Origin: Diphasiastrum complanatum
Taxonomy: Eukaryota > Streptophyta > Lycopodiopsida > Lycopodiales > Lycopodiaceae
Assembly: GCA_029204225.1 (NCBI GenBank)
Contig: CM055095.1
Location: 36,047,078 to 36,111,077, forward strand
Direction of reading: 5' to 3'
DNA: 64,000 nucleotides
Part shown: piece after piece, positions 10,856 through 20,995 of the stretch
Position numbering within the stretch: position 1 is the stretch's first letter
Layout of the letters: each line of letters begins with the position of its first letter
The notes under the pieces: generated by a model
The model's database searches: none
What the model saw: only the letters and a program-made list of their open reading frames with translations
What the model was told of the DNA's origin: nothing
Position numbers and translations under genes: made by a program

Positions 10856-11660
10856 CATAGTTGCAGCGAATCTCGATTCGCTGGGTCTGCGATTCACGGG
10901 TCGCGATTCTGCGAATCGCGATTCGCGACCCAGAATCGCAAAAAAAAAAAAAAAAAAAAAAATTTTTTTTTTTTTTTGGAAAAATAGCTTATTGCTGAAA
11001 TTTTTTTAGGGGATCAATGGTCAAACCAGCGTTTTGCCTCTCAGAAGTGCAGTAGATGAGGCACAAACAGACCTTATTTTCAGTAGCTATCCGGTTGTCA
11101 TTTGCTTTGGTTTTCAGTAAATGTTAATGCTACAGTTTGGACTATCAACTGTATGGATGATGATCACTTTTGCAATTGGTTCACTGGAGATGTGAGTGGA
11201 ATGTACATACAGTTGGGGGCATAAATATTGGGCCCTTCTCGGCGCGCATTTGGACCCCATTTTTATCTACAGGGGGGCGGTGGCATTTTTATCTACAGTG
11301 TCTATATAGCAAGAAGCTCTAGGGGGTTCGGGGGGCGGTAGCCCCCTGGTGGGGGTTGGCCGGGGACAGCGGGGTCCGGGGGCTGCCGGTAGACCCCGGC
11401 CCCGACGGTAAGGCCTCTTCATGATTTGGCCTTCCAACTCCCCGAGTGAAAACACACTTTTTGGTGTTTCGCACCCGAAACAGTCGGCAAACTACACAAT
11501 CATAATCCCCTCGATCAGAGCTTTCATCCGATACCCATATTGCCTAAAAAAATTTCAAAAAAAAAAAAAAAATCGATTCTACATGATTCTGGGAAAATCC
11601 CGAATCGCGAATCGGAATCGCGATTCTGAATCGTGATTCGGGAATCGCGCTGCAACTATG
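10856..11660. mobile_element. Non-autonomous hAT-type transposon, copy 2
   Basis: The 805-bp element has perfect 11-bp inverted ends (CATAGTTGCAG at 10856-10866, CTGCAACTATG at 11650-11660) and an exact 8-bp target duplication GTTCTAGG (10848-10855 and 11661-11668). The core from about 10975 closely matches copy 1 (GGAAAAATAGCTTA, CAGCGTTTTGCCTC, ATGGATGATGATCACTTTTGC). The blocks between the ends and the A/T tracts consist of GATTCG/CGAATC motifs, not the GAAACG motifs of copy 1. A GC-rich segment at about 11268-11412 is absent from copy 1. No transposase is present. Confidence 0.88.
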
Positions 11661-11668
11661 GTTCTAGG

Positions 11669-12521
11669 ACATCTAGCCATTCAAACCTCAAGGTAACAAA
11701 ACAATACAAATAAAATCCTTTCTCATGTTTTGCACGAGTTGTTTGGAATTTTGATGAAAAAATGAGGGAGATCTGATCACGATCGAAGAGAGAAAGGTAG
11801 AGAACAATTTCAAATGAGCTGTTGCAAAATGTTTTTCACTCATTTAGGGTCCAAAAATTAGCTCAATACTTAAGGAGAAAAAAATGACTCGAGACTCTCC
11901 TTTGGGGAATATCGAGAACTCTGGAAAAATAAAATTGTAAAATCCACATTCAAATGCAATTGAAACATGGCTGTTTCCGATTGCTTTTGGAAGCTCAACC
12001 AAACACACTTGGGTGCAACAATGGGTTGAAGGATTAGTTTAGAGTAATTTATAATCTCAACAACTGTTGCCTAGTGATATATTTTGAAAGTCAGAGTGGC
12101 ACAATTTTCACACTCAAGCTATTCCTTTTGCTATTGCATTAAATTTTCTTCAAGCTACATGTCTAAAATGTATTGTCATAGTTTGAGGGAAAAAGCTAAC
12201 AAGATTAAAATCTTCACATATTAATCAAACCATGCTTTTGTGACCACATGCAATCTTGAAATAAGGATTTTGGAAGTTCTCATAACTATATGCCATTCTA
12301 GTAGCTTGTTACCATTTAATTCGATGATGGTCTTACGTCAATCGAAAACTCTGAGCACTTCCTAGACAAATCGAGCTAATGTGTGAGAAACTTTTCTATG
12401 AGCAAATATTGTTGTCATCCATATGGATATAATAAGACATAATGTTTGAATTCATCGCTTGATATGGTAATTCTTTGGTGATTCAAGGTTGTTCTCTAAT
12501 TATCATTTTGGATGTCTTTAG
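11669..12521. other. AT-rich stretch upstream of the recognised SET exons
   Basis: No coding motif was found. It ends at the acceptor TCTTTAG used by the first recognised exon at 12522, so it is intronic if the gene model is right. Exons for the catalytic N-terminal part of the SET domain were searched for by eye between 1 and 12,521 and not found. Confidence 0.5.
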
Positions 12522-15500
12522 GAACTCTTTTTCCTGTACGGGTTCACAATTGACGATAATCCAGATGATTACCTTATGGTAAGAATGAAAGCGTATGTAG
12601 TCCTAATATCTGCAGTAGAATTCTTATGTTCACATAGTCAATCTAAATGCTTGCTAATGACCAATAGATATGCAACATGCCATTCTTAGTATGCTTGTAC
12701 TATGAGAGGATAAAATTGTGCACGAGTATAGGCCTTTTGTGTACGAAAGGATTTGTGGCTTAGAATAATCAATCTTGATTGGTAAATGCTTTTATTAGAA
12801 ATTTGACAATTAGATATATATAATCATATACCATCACAAGGGCACAATGTTCTTTAGGATCATCAATACATCACAACGAGCCCTTGATTGTGAATTTGGG
12901 CTGACTCTGAACAGGAACCGGAAGCCCTAGGAACTTAGCAATAGGAACATGAAGTCCTATGAACTTATGTTCAACAAGAACAAGATGATGAATAAAAACC
13001 CTTTAAATTTTTACGCATGGACTCGGGAACTTGGGTTTCAATAGGAATAGGAATAGGAATCTGAAACCCCTCTTCTACGGATGAACTTGGGAATTGTTAG
13101 AAATGGGAACAGGATTAGAAACTTAGGAATGGGCTCTCGGACCTTCATAGGTCATAATACATAGGTATATTGGAACAATTCCACTTTGCTGAATAGAATG
13201 GTACATAACATCATGTAGGCCATGCTTTAGTATGCTCAAGATAATGATTAGGGATACAAGACATAAAGAAAGCTTACAAGACATTACACCATTTTCAACC
13301 AAAATGTTGTCACCCAAAATGCTCCAAAAACAAATCCGTTCCTAAGGAACGGTACCGTACCCATTCCTATTTACTTCTCAATGATTGGAATGAAGTTTTG
13401 CTTATTTTTCTCGAAACAAAACTTGGGTTAGACAAGGAGAGGAGAAGATGTTGTAGCAATGATAACAACAAGTTGATCAATGACTTGAGGCATAAAAGGC
13501 AGGAGCATATGCATGTGTCATGAGTATCAAAGAACCAAACCTTAATGCTAGATGATGCTAAGTGTTTGCAAAAGTGGAAAGATAGTTGTCGTAGTTGTAA
13601 AGCCTTGATGTGGTTATGCTCGCGTTAAGGGTTTATACAATCATGATAAAATAGATATGTTGAGAGAATGCTCAATATATCATAGAGGTCTAAATGCTAT
13701 AGGTTATTGATCAATTTGTTGTGCGCATGAGGAAGTATGTACTCTATGTTTGCACACCTTGTCAGTAGAAATTGTGTGATACTTGTGGTGTGAATGTTGG
13801 AACCTCCCATATAGCTTTGTAGCAAGGTGGATGTGCTTTTTCTATTTTTGCTTGATGTGACCTTATACTCCATCACATGTTTCAATCATCAATGTGTAGT
13901 AAGAAAGAAGGAAATAATGTAAGTATGCATTGGTATTAGTCCAATTATGAGAAAAACATCACAAAGAGAACATAGAACAAGTACAAGAATGCAAATGATT
14001 TCTAGAAGTATTGGAGAACAATCGCTATGAGTGGAATAACAATGACCTTAACAAGAACCTGCTGGTACTAAATTAAATAATCTGATCCGATTGAGCTAAT
14101 TGATACTAAATCAAAGTAGCAATAGAAGTGAAGTGGAAGTATCCAACCCAAGCACCTACAAAACTTAAAATTGAATAGTGTGAAGCCACAATGACAGAAG
14201 ATGTCATGGTCCATATAAGGAAAACTTATGTTGTACACAATATTAAGGAGTTTATAAATAATAGTAACAGGAGCCAATGCAAAAAATAGGGCAACGCCTA
14301 ATACCAAAATGATGACATAAGAGCAATAGAAAAGATTAATGAGCATACAAACGAACTAGAAGCTAGCCAAATAGACCTTAATAAGATAGTGTCAAGAAAT
14401 AGTGCAGGAAACATTTTCGTTTGCTAGGTGAACCACATATAGATTTCAAAAAGGTGAGTAGCAGTAGATGTGTCATGCACATCAAGAGCTAGTATATGAA
14501 GTGCATGACTAGAAATATCAGCTAGAAATAGTAGTAATGGTTGTGAGAGAGATTAAGTGAACCAAGACATGCTATATGACATGTAGTAAGACGAGCAAGT
14601 GATGCTATATAGATAGTCAGAGTGCATTATAAAGAAATGTCTTGGTGTCATACCTGGATTAATAATCAAGTTGCTCCCTTGTGGGGTCCCCAGTTTGCAT
14701 CCTTGCGTGTCCCACCTTTGACTAAGTAACTACACTTGAAGTACTTCAAAACTTGCATTGATTGGCTTTGAGCATTAAGTTAGTTTAATAATTGTGGTGG
14801 TAGCTTGCTAGTAAACTACAAATGGAGGACTCTGACAATTAAGGTGATTGTTTTGCAGTTTTGTGTGGTCTTAAGAGGCAGAATAGTGTACCATTTCTAT
14901 TTCAGTAGAACTTTCAATGTTTGATCTGTTGCTAGTTTGAATTGTTTTATTCTGAATAGTTGATTCTTCCTTCTCATTTGACCACAATTGAACCAAGAGA
15001 CTGCGATCTGTTGAAAAATGACCCATGATACATAATCTCAGGATTTAGACGTGGAAGCTTTCTTTGAAACTCTAAACCATCTCATATCTATGATGCAGCT
15101 GCATTTCTATGAAGAAGTCTTGGAGCAAGATCAGTGCTTTGAAGCTAAGACTCAGCTGCTTGGGGATCAGGTGCACACTTGGACAAATCAAGAGGCAGAG
15201 CTAGTGAAAATCTGATCTCTCCTTCTATAGCTAAAGTCTTTCCTAAAAGTGCTCTTTCTTGCTGCATCAGAAGTTGCCGCTTCGTTGGCTTCTTCCAGCA
15301 TCTCTGCTGGAGAAAGGATATTATGAGAATTCAGAAAATGATACTTCTAGAAAACAGCCAGAAAACCTAAAAGATCACATTTCCTTTAGTTGGAGTGGGC
15401 AGCGCACGGCACCTTGTAACTTACAGTCAATAGTTTTCCCTGAAGATTTGATGGCAACAATGAGAGTTATTGCAATGAAGGAGGAAGAAGTTTCAAGCGC

Positions 15501-17128
15501 CATGTCTTTGCTTGAGCAGGTGCAGATATTATCTCTTGAAGAGTTAGTGAGGTGTTCCATAGACTCAGTTTTTGACCTATGTCAATATCTATGCTGTGTT
15601 ATAAGAGTATAACTTTCAATCTGTCTTCTTAAAAAACCACAAATGGATGAGTCCATTGCTGGTCTTCTAGTTCTAGTAGCATCTACCTAGGTCAATGCTT
15701 AAGCTTAAACCAATAAAACCATAGTTAAGAGAACAAACTTTTTTTTGCATGTGAAACTCATTTTTCCAACTTGATGTCTCCCAGGGTTGTTTTCCAAGGA
15801 AAATGTTCTTAAAACATGTTAAAAGGAAAAACATTTTCCCATTTGAGAAAATTTGTTTTCCTCTTCTACAAGGCAAATTACCAACTGAAGTCCAAAATGT
15901 TTGATTTTTGGTGACTTTCTAACCTATTTTCCATCTATGCTGAGAAATATCTGCTCTTCCTCCCCATCTTTTTGCTCTTCCTCCTATAAGTCCTTCCCAC
16001 ATAATGCGCTGCAACTGCTTTTCATGATACAAATTAAAGTGATGATGTGACATGTCCCTGTTCTTATAATCGACATTATTGCAAATCAAGTCTCTCATAA
16101 CACCAGTTTGTTTTGCTGAAACAATATCTTTACATTGGAGAAACTTTTAAACAATGAACATAGGCTACAGGTTGGAGTCATCAAAGTAACCCCTGTGCAC
16201 TGTAATTATGGTGAATGTTTGATTCAATTCTGGCTATGACATAGGGTATGTCCTGTTTCTGTGCAGCTATCACATACGCCTTCAGAAGAAGATCTGAAAG
16301 CAGCTGTATGGGAGGTTTGCGGGAATTCTGGTGCTTTTGAGCTACTTATAAATCTTCTTAAAACCAAGTACATCATTTAGAACTTCTCGTGTTGATGTAG
16401 GCAATTCATTGAGGATTATTTTGCAGTATTTCCAATTTCAACCTTGTTTTTTCTTGTCTCACTTTTCAAAATTAAGCAATCAGGACATCATCCAAGAAGG
16501 CAGCTCAAACTGAACATAATCCAAGTAAATGCATGACTCGGTCCATTGATTTTCCAAGGAGAAACTTGAATGAGTCATAAAAGTTCACTATTAGGAGGAT
16601 AGTTCTGGAAAGCATGCTCAATATGCATCTGTGCTCAAAAATGCATTTGGTAGGATGGTGGAGATGGAAGATGCGTCTGGAACAGAAGAGGCAGATGCAG
16701 ATTTACTGAAGAGGGATGGTTTGGCACAGTTAAAGCTAATTACAAATGAAACATTAGCATGGTATGAAGTTTCTTACAAAGCCATACATTCTTCTTGATT
16801 TTTTTAATTTTCCTTTGAAGCTCCTATACTATTTGAATTTTTTCCAGTGTGTCGTCAACAGATCCTTGTGCAGAGATCAAGAAACTCCCGTTCTCAGACT
16901 TCCAGCGAAATTGTGTCATATATCGTAAAGGTCAAAAGCATCTTGTACAGCAGTTCTTAGAGGAGGCTGTACAAGGCCTCAAGTTTTGTTCAGGTTGCTT
17001 TTTCTTTGTGCTTGTAAATCAATTTTTGTTTTCTCTAGTCTGCTGGTAAATACTTACCCATTAACTAATATTTGTGTAACTGTGAGCTTGCAGTAACTAT
17101 TTGGGCATTTTCTTTGTATGCAGATTGA
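12522..17128 (+). CDS. SET-domain lysine methyltransferase (Rubisco-LSMT family), 3' exons
   Basis: Seven exons join in phase with GT-AG introns and no stop: 12522-12578, 15099-15170, 15271-15519, 16267-16367, 16654-16761, 16848-16993, 17094-17128, in all 255 codons plus TGA. The first encodes ELFFLYGFTIDDNPDDYLM, the end of a SET domain (canonical NSEL-L-YGF---NP-D). The rest matches the helical substrate-binding domain that follows SET in Rubisco LSMT/SETD6-like enzymes: FPEDLMATMRVIAM, AVWEVCGNSGAFELL, the acidic SGTEEADADLL and NCVIYRKGQKHLVQQFL. Such enzymes transfer methyl groups from S-adenosylmethionine to lysines; plant members act in the chloroplast or cytosol. The AdoMet-binding N-terminal part lies upstream and was not found. 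The last intron may instead use the acceptor at 17122, reaching the same stop. The gene looks intact here, but expression is unproven. Confidence 0.72.
12579..15098 (+). other. Large intron of the SET-domain gene
   Basis: A 2.5-kb intron (GTAAGA donor, GATGCAG acceptor). Between about 12905 and 13372 it contains a concentration of GGAAC/GTTCC-type motifs (GGAACAGGAACCGG, AATAGGAATAGGAATAGG, CCGTTCCTAAGGAACGGTACC), possibly the end blocks of another decayed element of the kind seen at 3732 and 10856. No exon was recognised inside it. The small minus-strand frames at 13123-13317, 13697-13885 and 14068-14346 are not supported. Confidence 0.5.
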
Positions 17129-18266
17129 GGTATTCTGTGACAGCATACCAATTAGGTTATTTAGTCATTCTTTTGGAGCTCACCCAGAGATTCCTAGACT
17201 AGTATCATTCTCTACAGGCACAATCCACTTCCTTGGAGCTATCAGCCTAAATGCCTCGGTGACATGAACAAGCATGTCACACATGATAAAGAAGGTGATG
17301 TGCAGTAGAACAAAAGCCCGATTTCCCTAAGAATATTAGTACCTGTCAAATTGTGAACACAAAACCTGTAGTAACCATTCTGTCATTTTGCATTTTTTCA
17401 AGTAATCTTTCTTTACAAGGAATTTCTAATGCAAAGCCAATGTTCCTTGTGGACAAATTAGGAACAAAGCACTCTAGGTGATGCAAATAAGTCACTTCAT
17501 TTGTTCAGAGTTTTTTCAAACTTTCTCTGGTTGCTTCTGTTACACAATTAACTTGATAACCTTCTCTCCTTTAGTTGCTTCCAATATTCTAGCCAAGAGG
17601 TTGTGCTCTTAATTTTCCTATAGTACATGCTCTGTGCTGAGATTCAGTTGTGAGATTCATGCAAAATGCAAATGTCTGCTGAAGAGGCTTAACAATCATG
17701 GTGACTCGTGCAACTACAGAATTTTAAGAAAACAATAGAGTTTTTCAATTCTGTCTACACTACTTTACAAAATAGTATTTATTGCATGAAGAATCATATT
17801 CTTCTGATGTTGGATAGTCTTTGTTGGGCCCGTCCTTTTGTTTCTGTCAGCTAGGGAATAAATAATAGTAACTTAAATAAGATACAAACCAGTTCTAGGT
17901 TCAAAATATGCTCGACCTTTGCTAGCATTTTCATCTCAGTAGAAGGATAGCAGAACAATACCTATTATTGAAGCTCTTTTACAGTTTTACCATGAATATT
18001 GAAATGATTTCAAAAGCAAATTCCTACTTTTATCTTCTCTAGACATCAATCACCATACTACATAGTTAGAAGGAATCTCCAAAAACTACCATCCCCAAAA
18101 GAAAGAGCATAACAAGCCACCCTGAGTGGCATACACTCCAAGAAGAGAATCTCCAATGAATAGAGAACAAATGTACAAAGATAGAGCCTACCATACATGG
18201 AGGGGAAGACTCGTAGACCTCGTGGAATGGGCCCTAATTATAGCTTAGACCCTCTATACACGACAC
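17129..18266. other. Downstream flank of the SET gene, no further gene seen
   Basis: Probably includes the 3' untranslated region of the SET gene. An AATAAA signal occurs near 17854, but closer cryptic signals cannot be excluded. No coding motif was recognised. Confidence 0.4.
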
Positions 18267-18481
18267 TGTAACAATCACATTATCAGGTTAGCATTAGCAT
18301 GAAATCATCACTAGCACAAAAGAGTAGAGAAGTAACACACGATCAACTGATTATCATATCTCAAAGAAGGAATACAAGTACATAGAAGTGTTGACCTACA
18401 ATCTAGGTCACAACTGGTAATAGCTAACTCGCAGCTGGTAACTTACAGTGAAGAGTGAAGTTTAACATTGAAATTCTAACA
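18267..18481 (-). repeat. 3' LTR of a minus-strand copia remnant
   Basis: On the minus strand the sequence begins TGTTAGAATTTCAATG directly after a short purine tract (GAGAAGAG) and the end of a copia RNase H reading frame, which places the LTR start at 18481. The other boundary (18267, a TGTAAC) is a guess, because no second LTR exists. Its first 80 bases resemble the copia LTR at 20698, so the two are related families. Confidence 0.6.
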
Positions 18482-18489
18482 CTCTTCTC

Positions 18490-18830
18490 AATGATAAAAT
18501 TGCACCAGTGCAAATTTCTCAAATTTAATTCTACCTAATAATGATTTTGTAAGAATATTTGCCACTTGATCTTCAGATTTACAAAAGATAAGATCAATGG
18601 CACCATCCTATAATTTCTCTAAAAAAAAATGATAATCTATGTAATGTGCTTGGTTCGAGCATGTAAAATAGGGTTTTTGGCAAGGTGAATGCACCTTTGG
18701 TTATCACAGGACACAATAGTTTCACTCACATGTGGTTGACCTAAATCAACAAGCAATCTACGTAATCATATTACTTTTGAGATCCTTTGAATATGTCCAG
18801 CACCTCAAGCTACTATAAAAGAATTATACC
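18490..18830 (-). pseudogene. Ty1/copia RNase H C-terminal fragment
   Basis: The minus strand reads LVDLGQPHVSETIVSCDNQ, then IHLAKNPILHARTKHI, a frameshift, then DLIFCKSEDQVANILTKSL, the conserved C-terminal end of copia RNase H (CDN..A..LA.NP..H.RTKHI and DQ.AD..TK.L). At least one frameshift and an internal stop make it non-functional. The upstream reverse transcriptase is missing, so only the tail of the element survives next to its 3' LTR. The closest relative in the window is the fragment ending at 31384. Confidence 0.85.
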
Positions 18831-19306
18831 TCTAACAATATTTTGACGGAATATAATTACTAATGCATGTAGTAACATAATTAATATCACTAGTAATTCT
18901 GGGCCTTCCCATGACATTTTTTATACATCACTGACTCACTCTCTAACAAGTTGGAATCCGTAAGTAGCAAATTAGTTGTTATTCCAAGTTGGGCAAGATT
19001 GGATGAAAATTTGGTTGGATAAAAACAAAGCCATTTGTTCACACGAGGATGGAGGGTAGATGATTGTCTAATGGTGAAATAGGCAAACTATGGTTGACAA
19101 TGGAGCCCAATAGATTGGAGCAATTAATAAAGCTTTTCAAATGGCATTGAAGAGATTAGACATTTTGTAGACTACATCTTGGGAAAAATTATAGGTTGGA
19201 GAGAAGCATGGGAGAGACATATGTTCAATAAGAGTTATGAATAGAAATGACAATTATAAAGTGTTATCAAAGGGCTTGTGATACATAGGATGCCTTCATT
19301 ATCTTT
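18831..19306. other. Stretch without a recognised feature
   Basis: AT-rich joint between a minus-strand copia tail and a plus-strand gypsy fragment. No coding motif can be defended here. Confidence 0.4.
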
Positions 19307-20235
19307 TTGAATATACTCTACATTTGGGGCATTGAAATACCATATCAATCCATTATTTTTGTCGAGTCATTGGCAGATTTTAATTTTTTTATTATAAATT
19401 CATCATTGCTCAAAGTGTCTGGCTATATCTTCGTTGGCCATTGTAACTATTATCGCATTTTTATTCTTGATTTTGTTGGAAAAGCAAGATTAATTTATGA
19501 AGTCATTATAGATTCAAAAGAGACCAAAGAAAGAATACTTGTAGTTGAGGATTTGAAGCACGCACTTGTCACTACAATTCTCTGAGCACCGAACCATCAA
19601 TTGGAATTCCATGTTCATACCGATGCTAGTAAGTATGCTATTGGAGTCATCCTGACACAGTCGGGAGAATTCGAGAAAGATTGTCCGATTTGCTTCCTCA
19701 GTTGACAACTAGTTCCTGTTGAAATAAATTATTTCACTATTGAAAGAGAAGCGTTAGCAATGATATATGTTGTACAAAAATCACGCCATTATCTGCTAGG
19801 AAATCAATTTTAATTCTAAATCGATCATTAAGAATAGCTATATCTGTTGAATAAACGATGCAACACTGGTCGTATAGCAAGATGGCTATTCATCCTTCCA
19901 GAATTCGACTTCAAAATTATTGTCAGGAAAGGTAAGCAACATTTTTTTGCCAATCATTTATCATGATTGGGAAGCAAAGTTATATTCAGCTATTTGGGCT
20001 TTCAGAACCACACCACGAAGATCAACGAGAATGACACCATTTCAGTTGGTTTACGGTCAAGAGGTTGTAATGCCAGCCGGATTTATCATTCCATCCTTAT
20101 GAGTTGCATATTCTGAACAACTCAATGAAGAAGAAACCTTTAAACACAGACTTCTTAATCTTCACAAACTTTGTGAAACTCGGTTATTAAGTTATTATGC
20201 ACAACTAGTAAACAAACGCAGACAGAAAGCCTGAC
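19307..20235 (+). pseudogene. Ty3/gypsy pol fragment: RT thumb, RNase H, integrase C-terminus
   Basis: Order of domains in broken frames: VSGYIFVGHCNYYRIFILDF (thumb, canonical R.FLG...YYR.FI..F), then EFHVHTDASKYAIGVIL (RNase H start, with the catalytic D in TDAS), EREALAMIYVVQKSRHYLLG, NTGRIARWLFILPEFDFKI, then an abrupt join at about 19960 to WEAKLYSAIWAFRTTPRRST and PFQLVYGQEVVMP, the end of the integrase core. The RNase H C-terminus and most of integrase are deleted between these parts. Several stops interrupt the frame. It is close in sequence to the gypsy element at 23600-29838. Confidence 0.85.
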
Positions 20236-20291
20236 ATGATAATCATATTCGACTCAGTCTTAGCTTCGGATCTACTCGTGGAATAGCCTAG

Positions 20292-20394
20292 ATTGGTGCG
20301 GCATTCATCTCTGATGCTATCTCTCTTTTTGGTCTTTTCTCGGTTGGTGCGGCGTTCATCTCTGATGCTATGTCTCTTTTTGGTCTTTTCTCGG
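20292..20394 (+). repeat. Tandem duplication, two units of about 52 bp
   Basis: The unit TTGGTGCGGC-TTCATCTCTGATGCTAT-TCTCTTTTTGGTCTTTTCTCGG occurs twice back to back with two or three differences, just after the gypsy fragment. Confidence 0.85.
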
Positions 20395-20541
20395 TTTCAT
20401 TTATTTGTGCTTATCTAGGCGTTCTTGGCTCTAGATCTTCTCCTCAAGAGGTTAGTCTTCTCAAGGGAGGTGAACGGTGAAAGAAAACCTACCTACGGAT
20501 CTTAATGATCGCTCCATAGTTTTCTTAATGAGAGGGAGAAG

Positions 20542-20544
<3 letters not shown>

Positions 20545-20627
<83 letters not shown>

Positions 20628-20697
20628 ATTAGGAAGAGTAGAAGATGATCAAATACAAATGAAATGGCTCCTTCTTACAGATTTGAGAAGTGAGCCC
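20545..20697 (-). repeat. LTR fragment with (AG)n from the gag-only family
   Basis: A (GA)n tract at 20545-20623 is followed by TTTTATTAGGAAGAGTAGAA, AAATGGCTCC and GAGAAGTGAGCCC. The same order (AG tract, GTTTTATTAAGAAGAG, AATACAAA-GAAATGACTC, AGGTGAGCC) is found in the LTRs at 35331 and 40333. It is therefore a piece of that LTR family. A copia LTR begins directly at 20698. Confidence 0.7.
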
Positions 20698-20790
20698 TGT
20701 TAGAAAGCAATGATAAACTTACAATTTACTGTTTACGTTACTATTGCCAGCTGTTATTAGTTGTAGGCTAGTTTAGTAGTCAACTCCTAG

Positions 20791-20873
<83 letters not shown>

Positions 20874-20983
20874 ATTTTTGTACACATGATTTTCAGTTAA
20901 TGCAATGCTGTTGTGTTGCTCTCCTCTTCGTGTGTGTATTTGCTCTTGGTGATTGCATGCTTGTGTTTATCAAATCTTTGTCA
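20698..20983 (+). repeat. 5' LTR of a copia element
   Basis: The LTR starts TGTTAGAAAGCAATG and ends CTTTGTCA directly before a primer-binding site. It contains a (TC)n tract at 20796-20832 followed by (AT)n at 20833-20870, which doubles as a TATA region. Length 286 bp. The 3' partner at 31415 shares only its first bases. Confidence 0.8.
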
Positions 20984-20995
20984 TGGCATCAGAGC
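20984..20995 (+). promoter_or_regulatory. Primer-binding site of the copia element at 20698
   Basis: TGGCATCAGAGC, one base from the canonical initiator-tRNA-Met site, directly after the LTR CA end. Confidence 0.85.

Noticed and set aside
11267-11455. Proline/arginine-rich minus-strand frame
   Set aside because: It reflects the GC-rich segment in the hAT-type element and has no homology that I can recognise.
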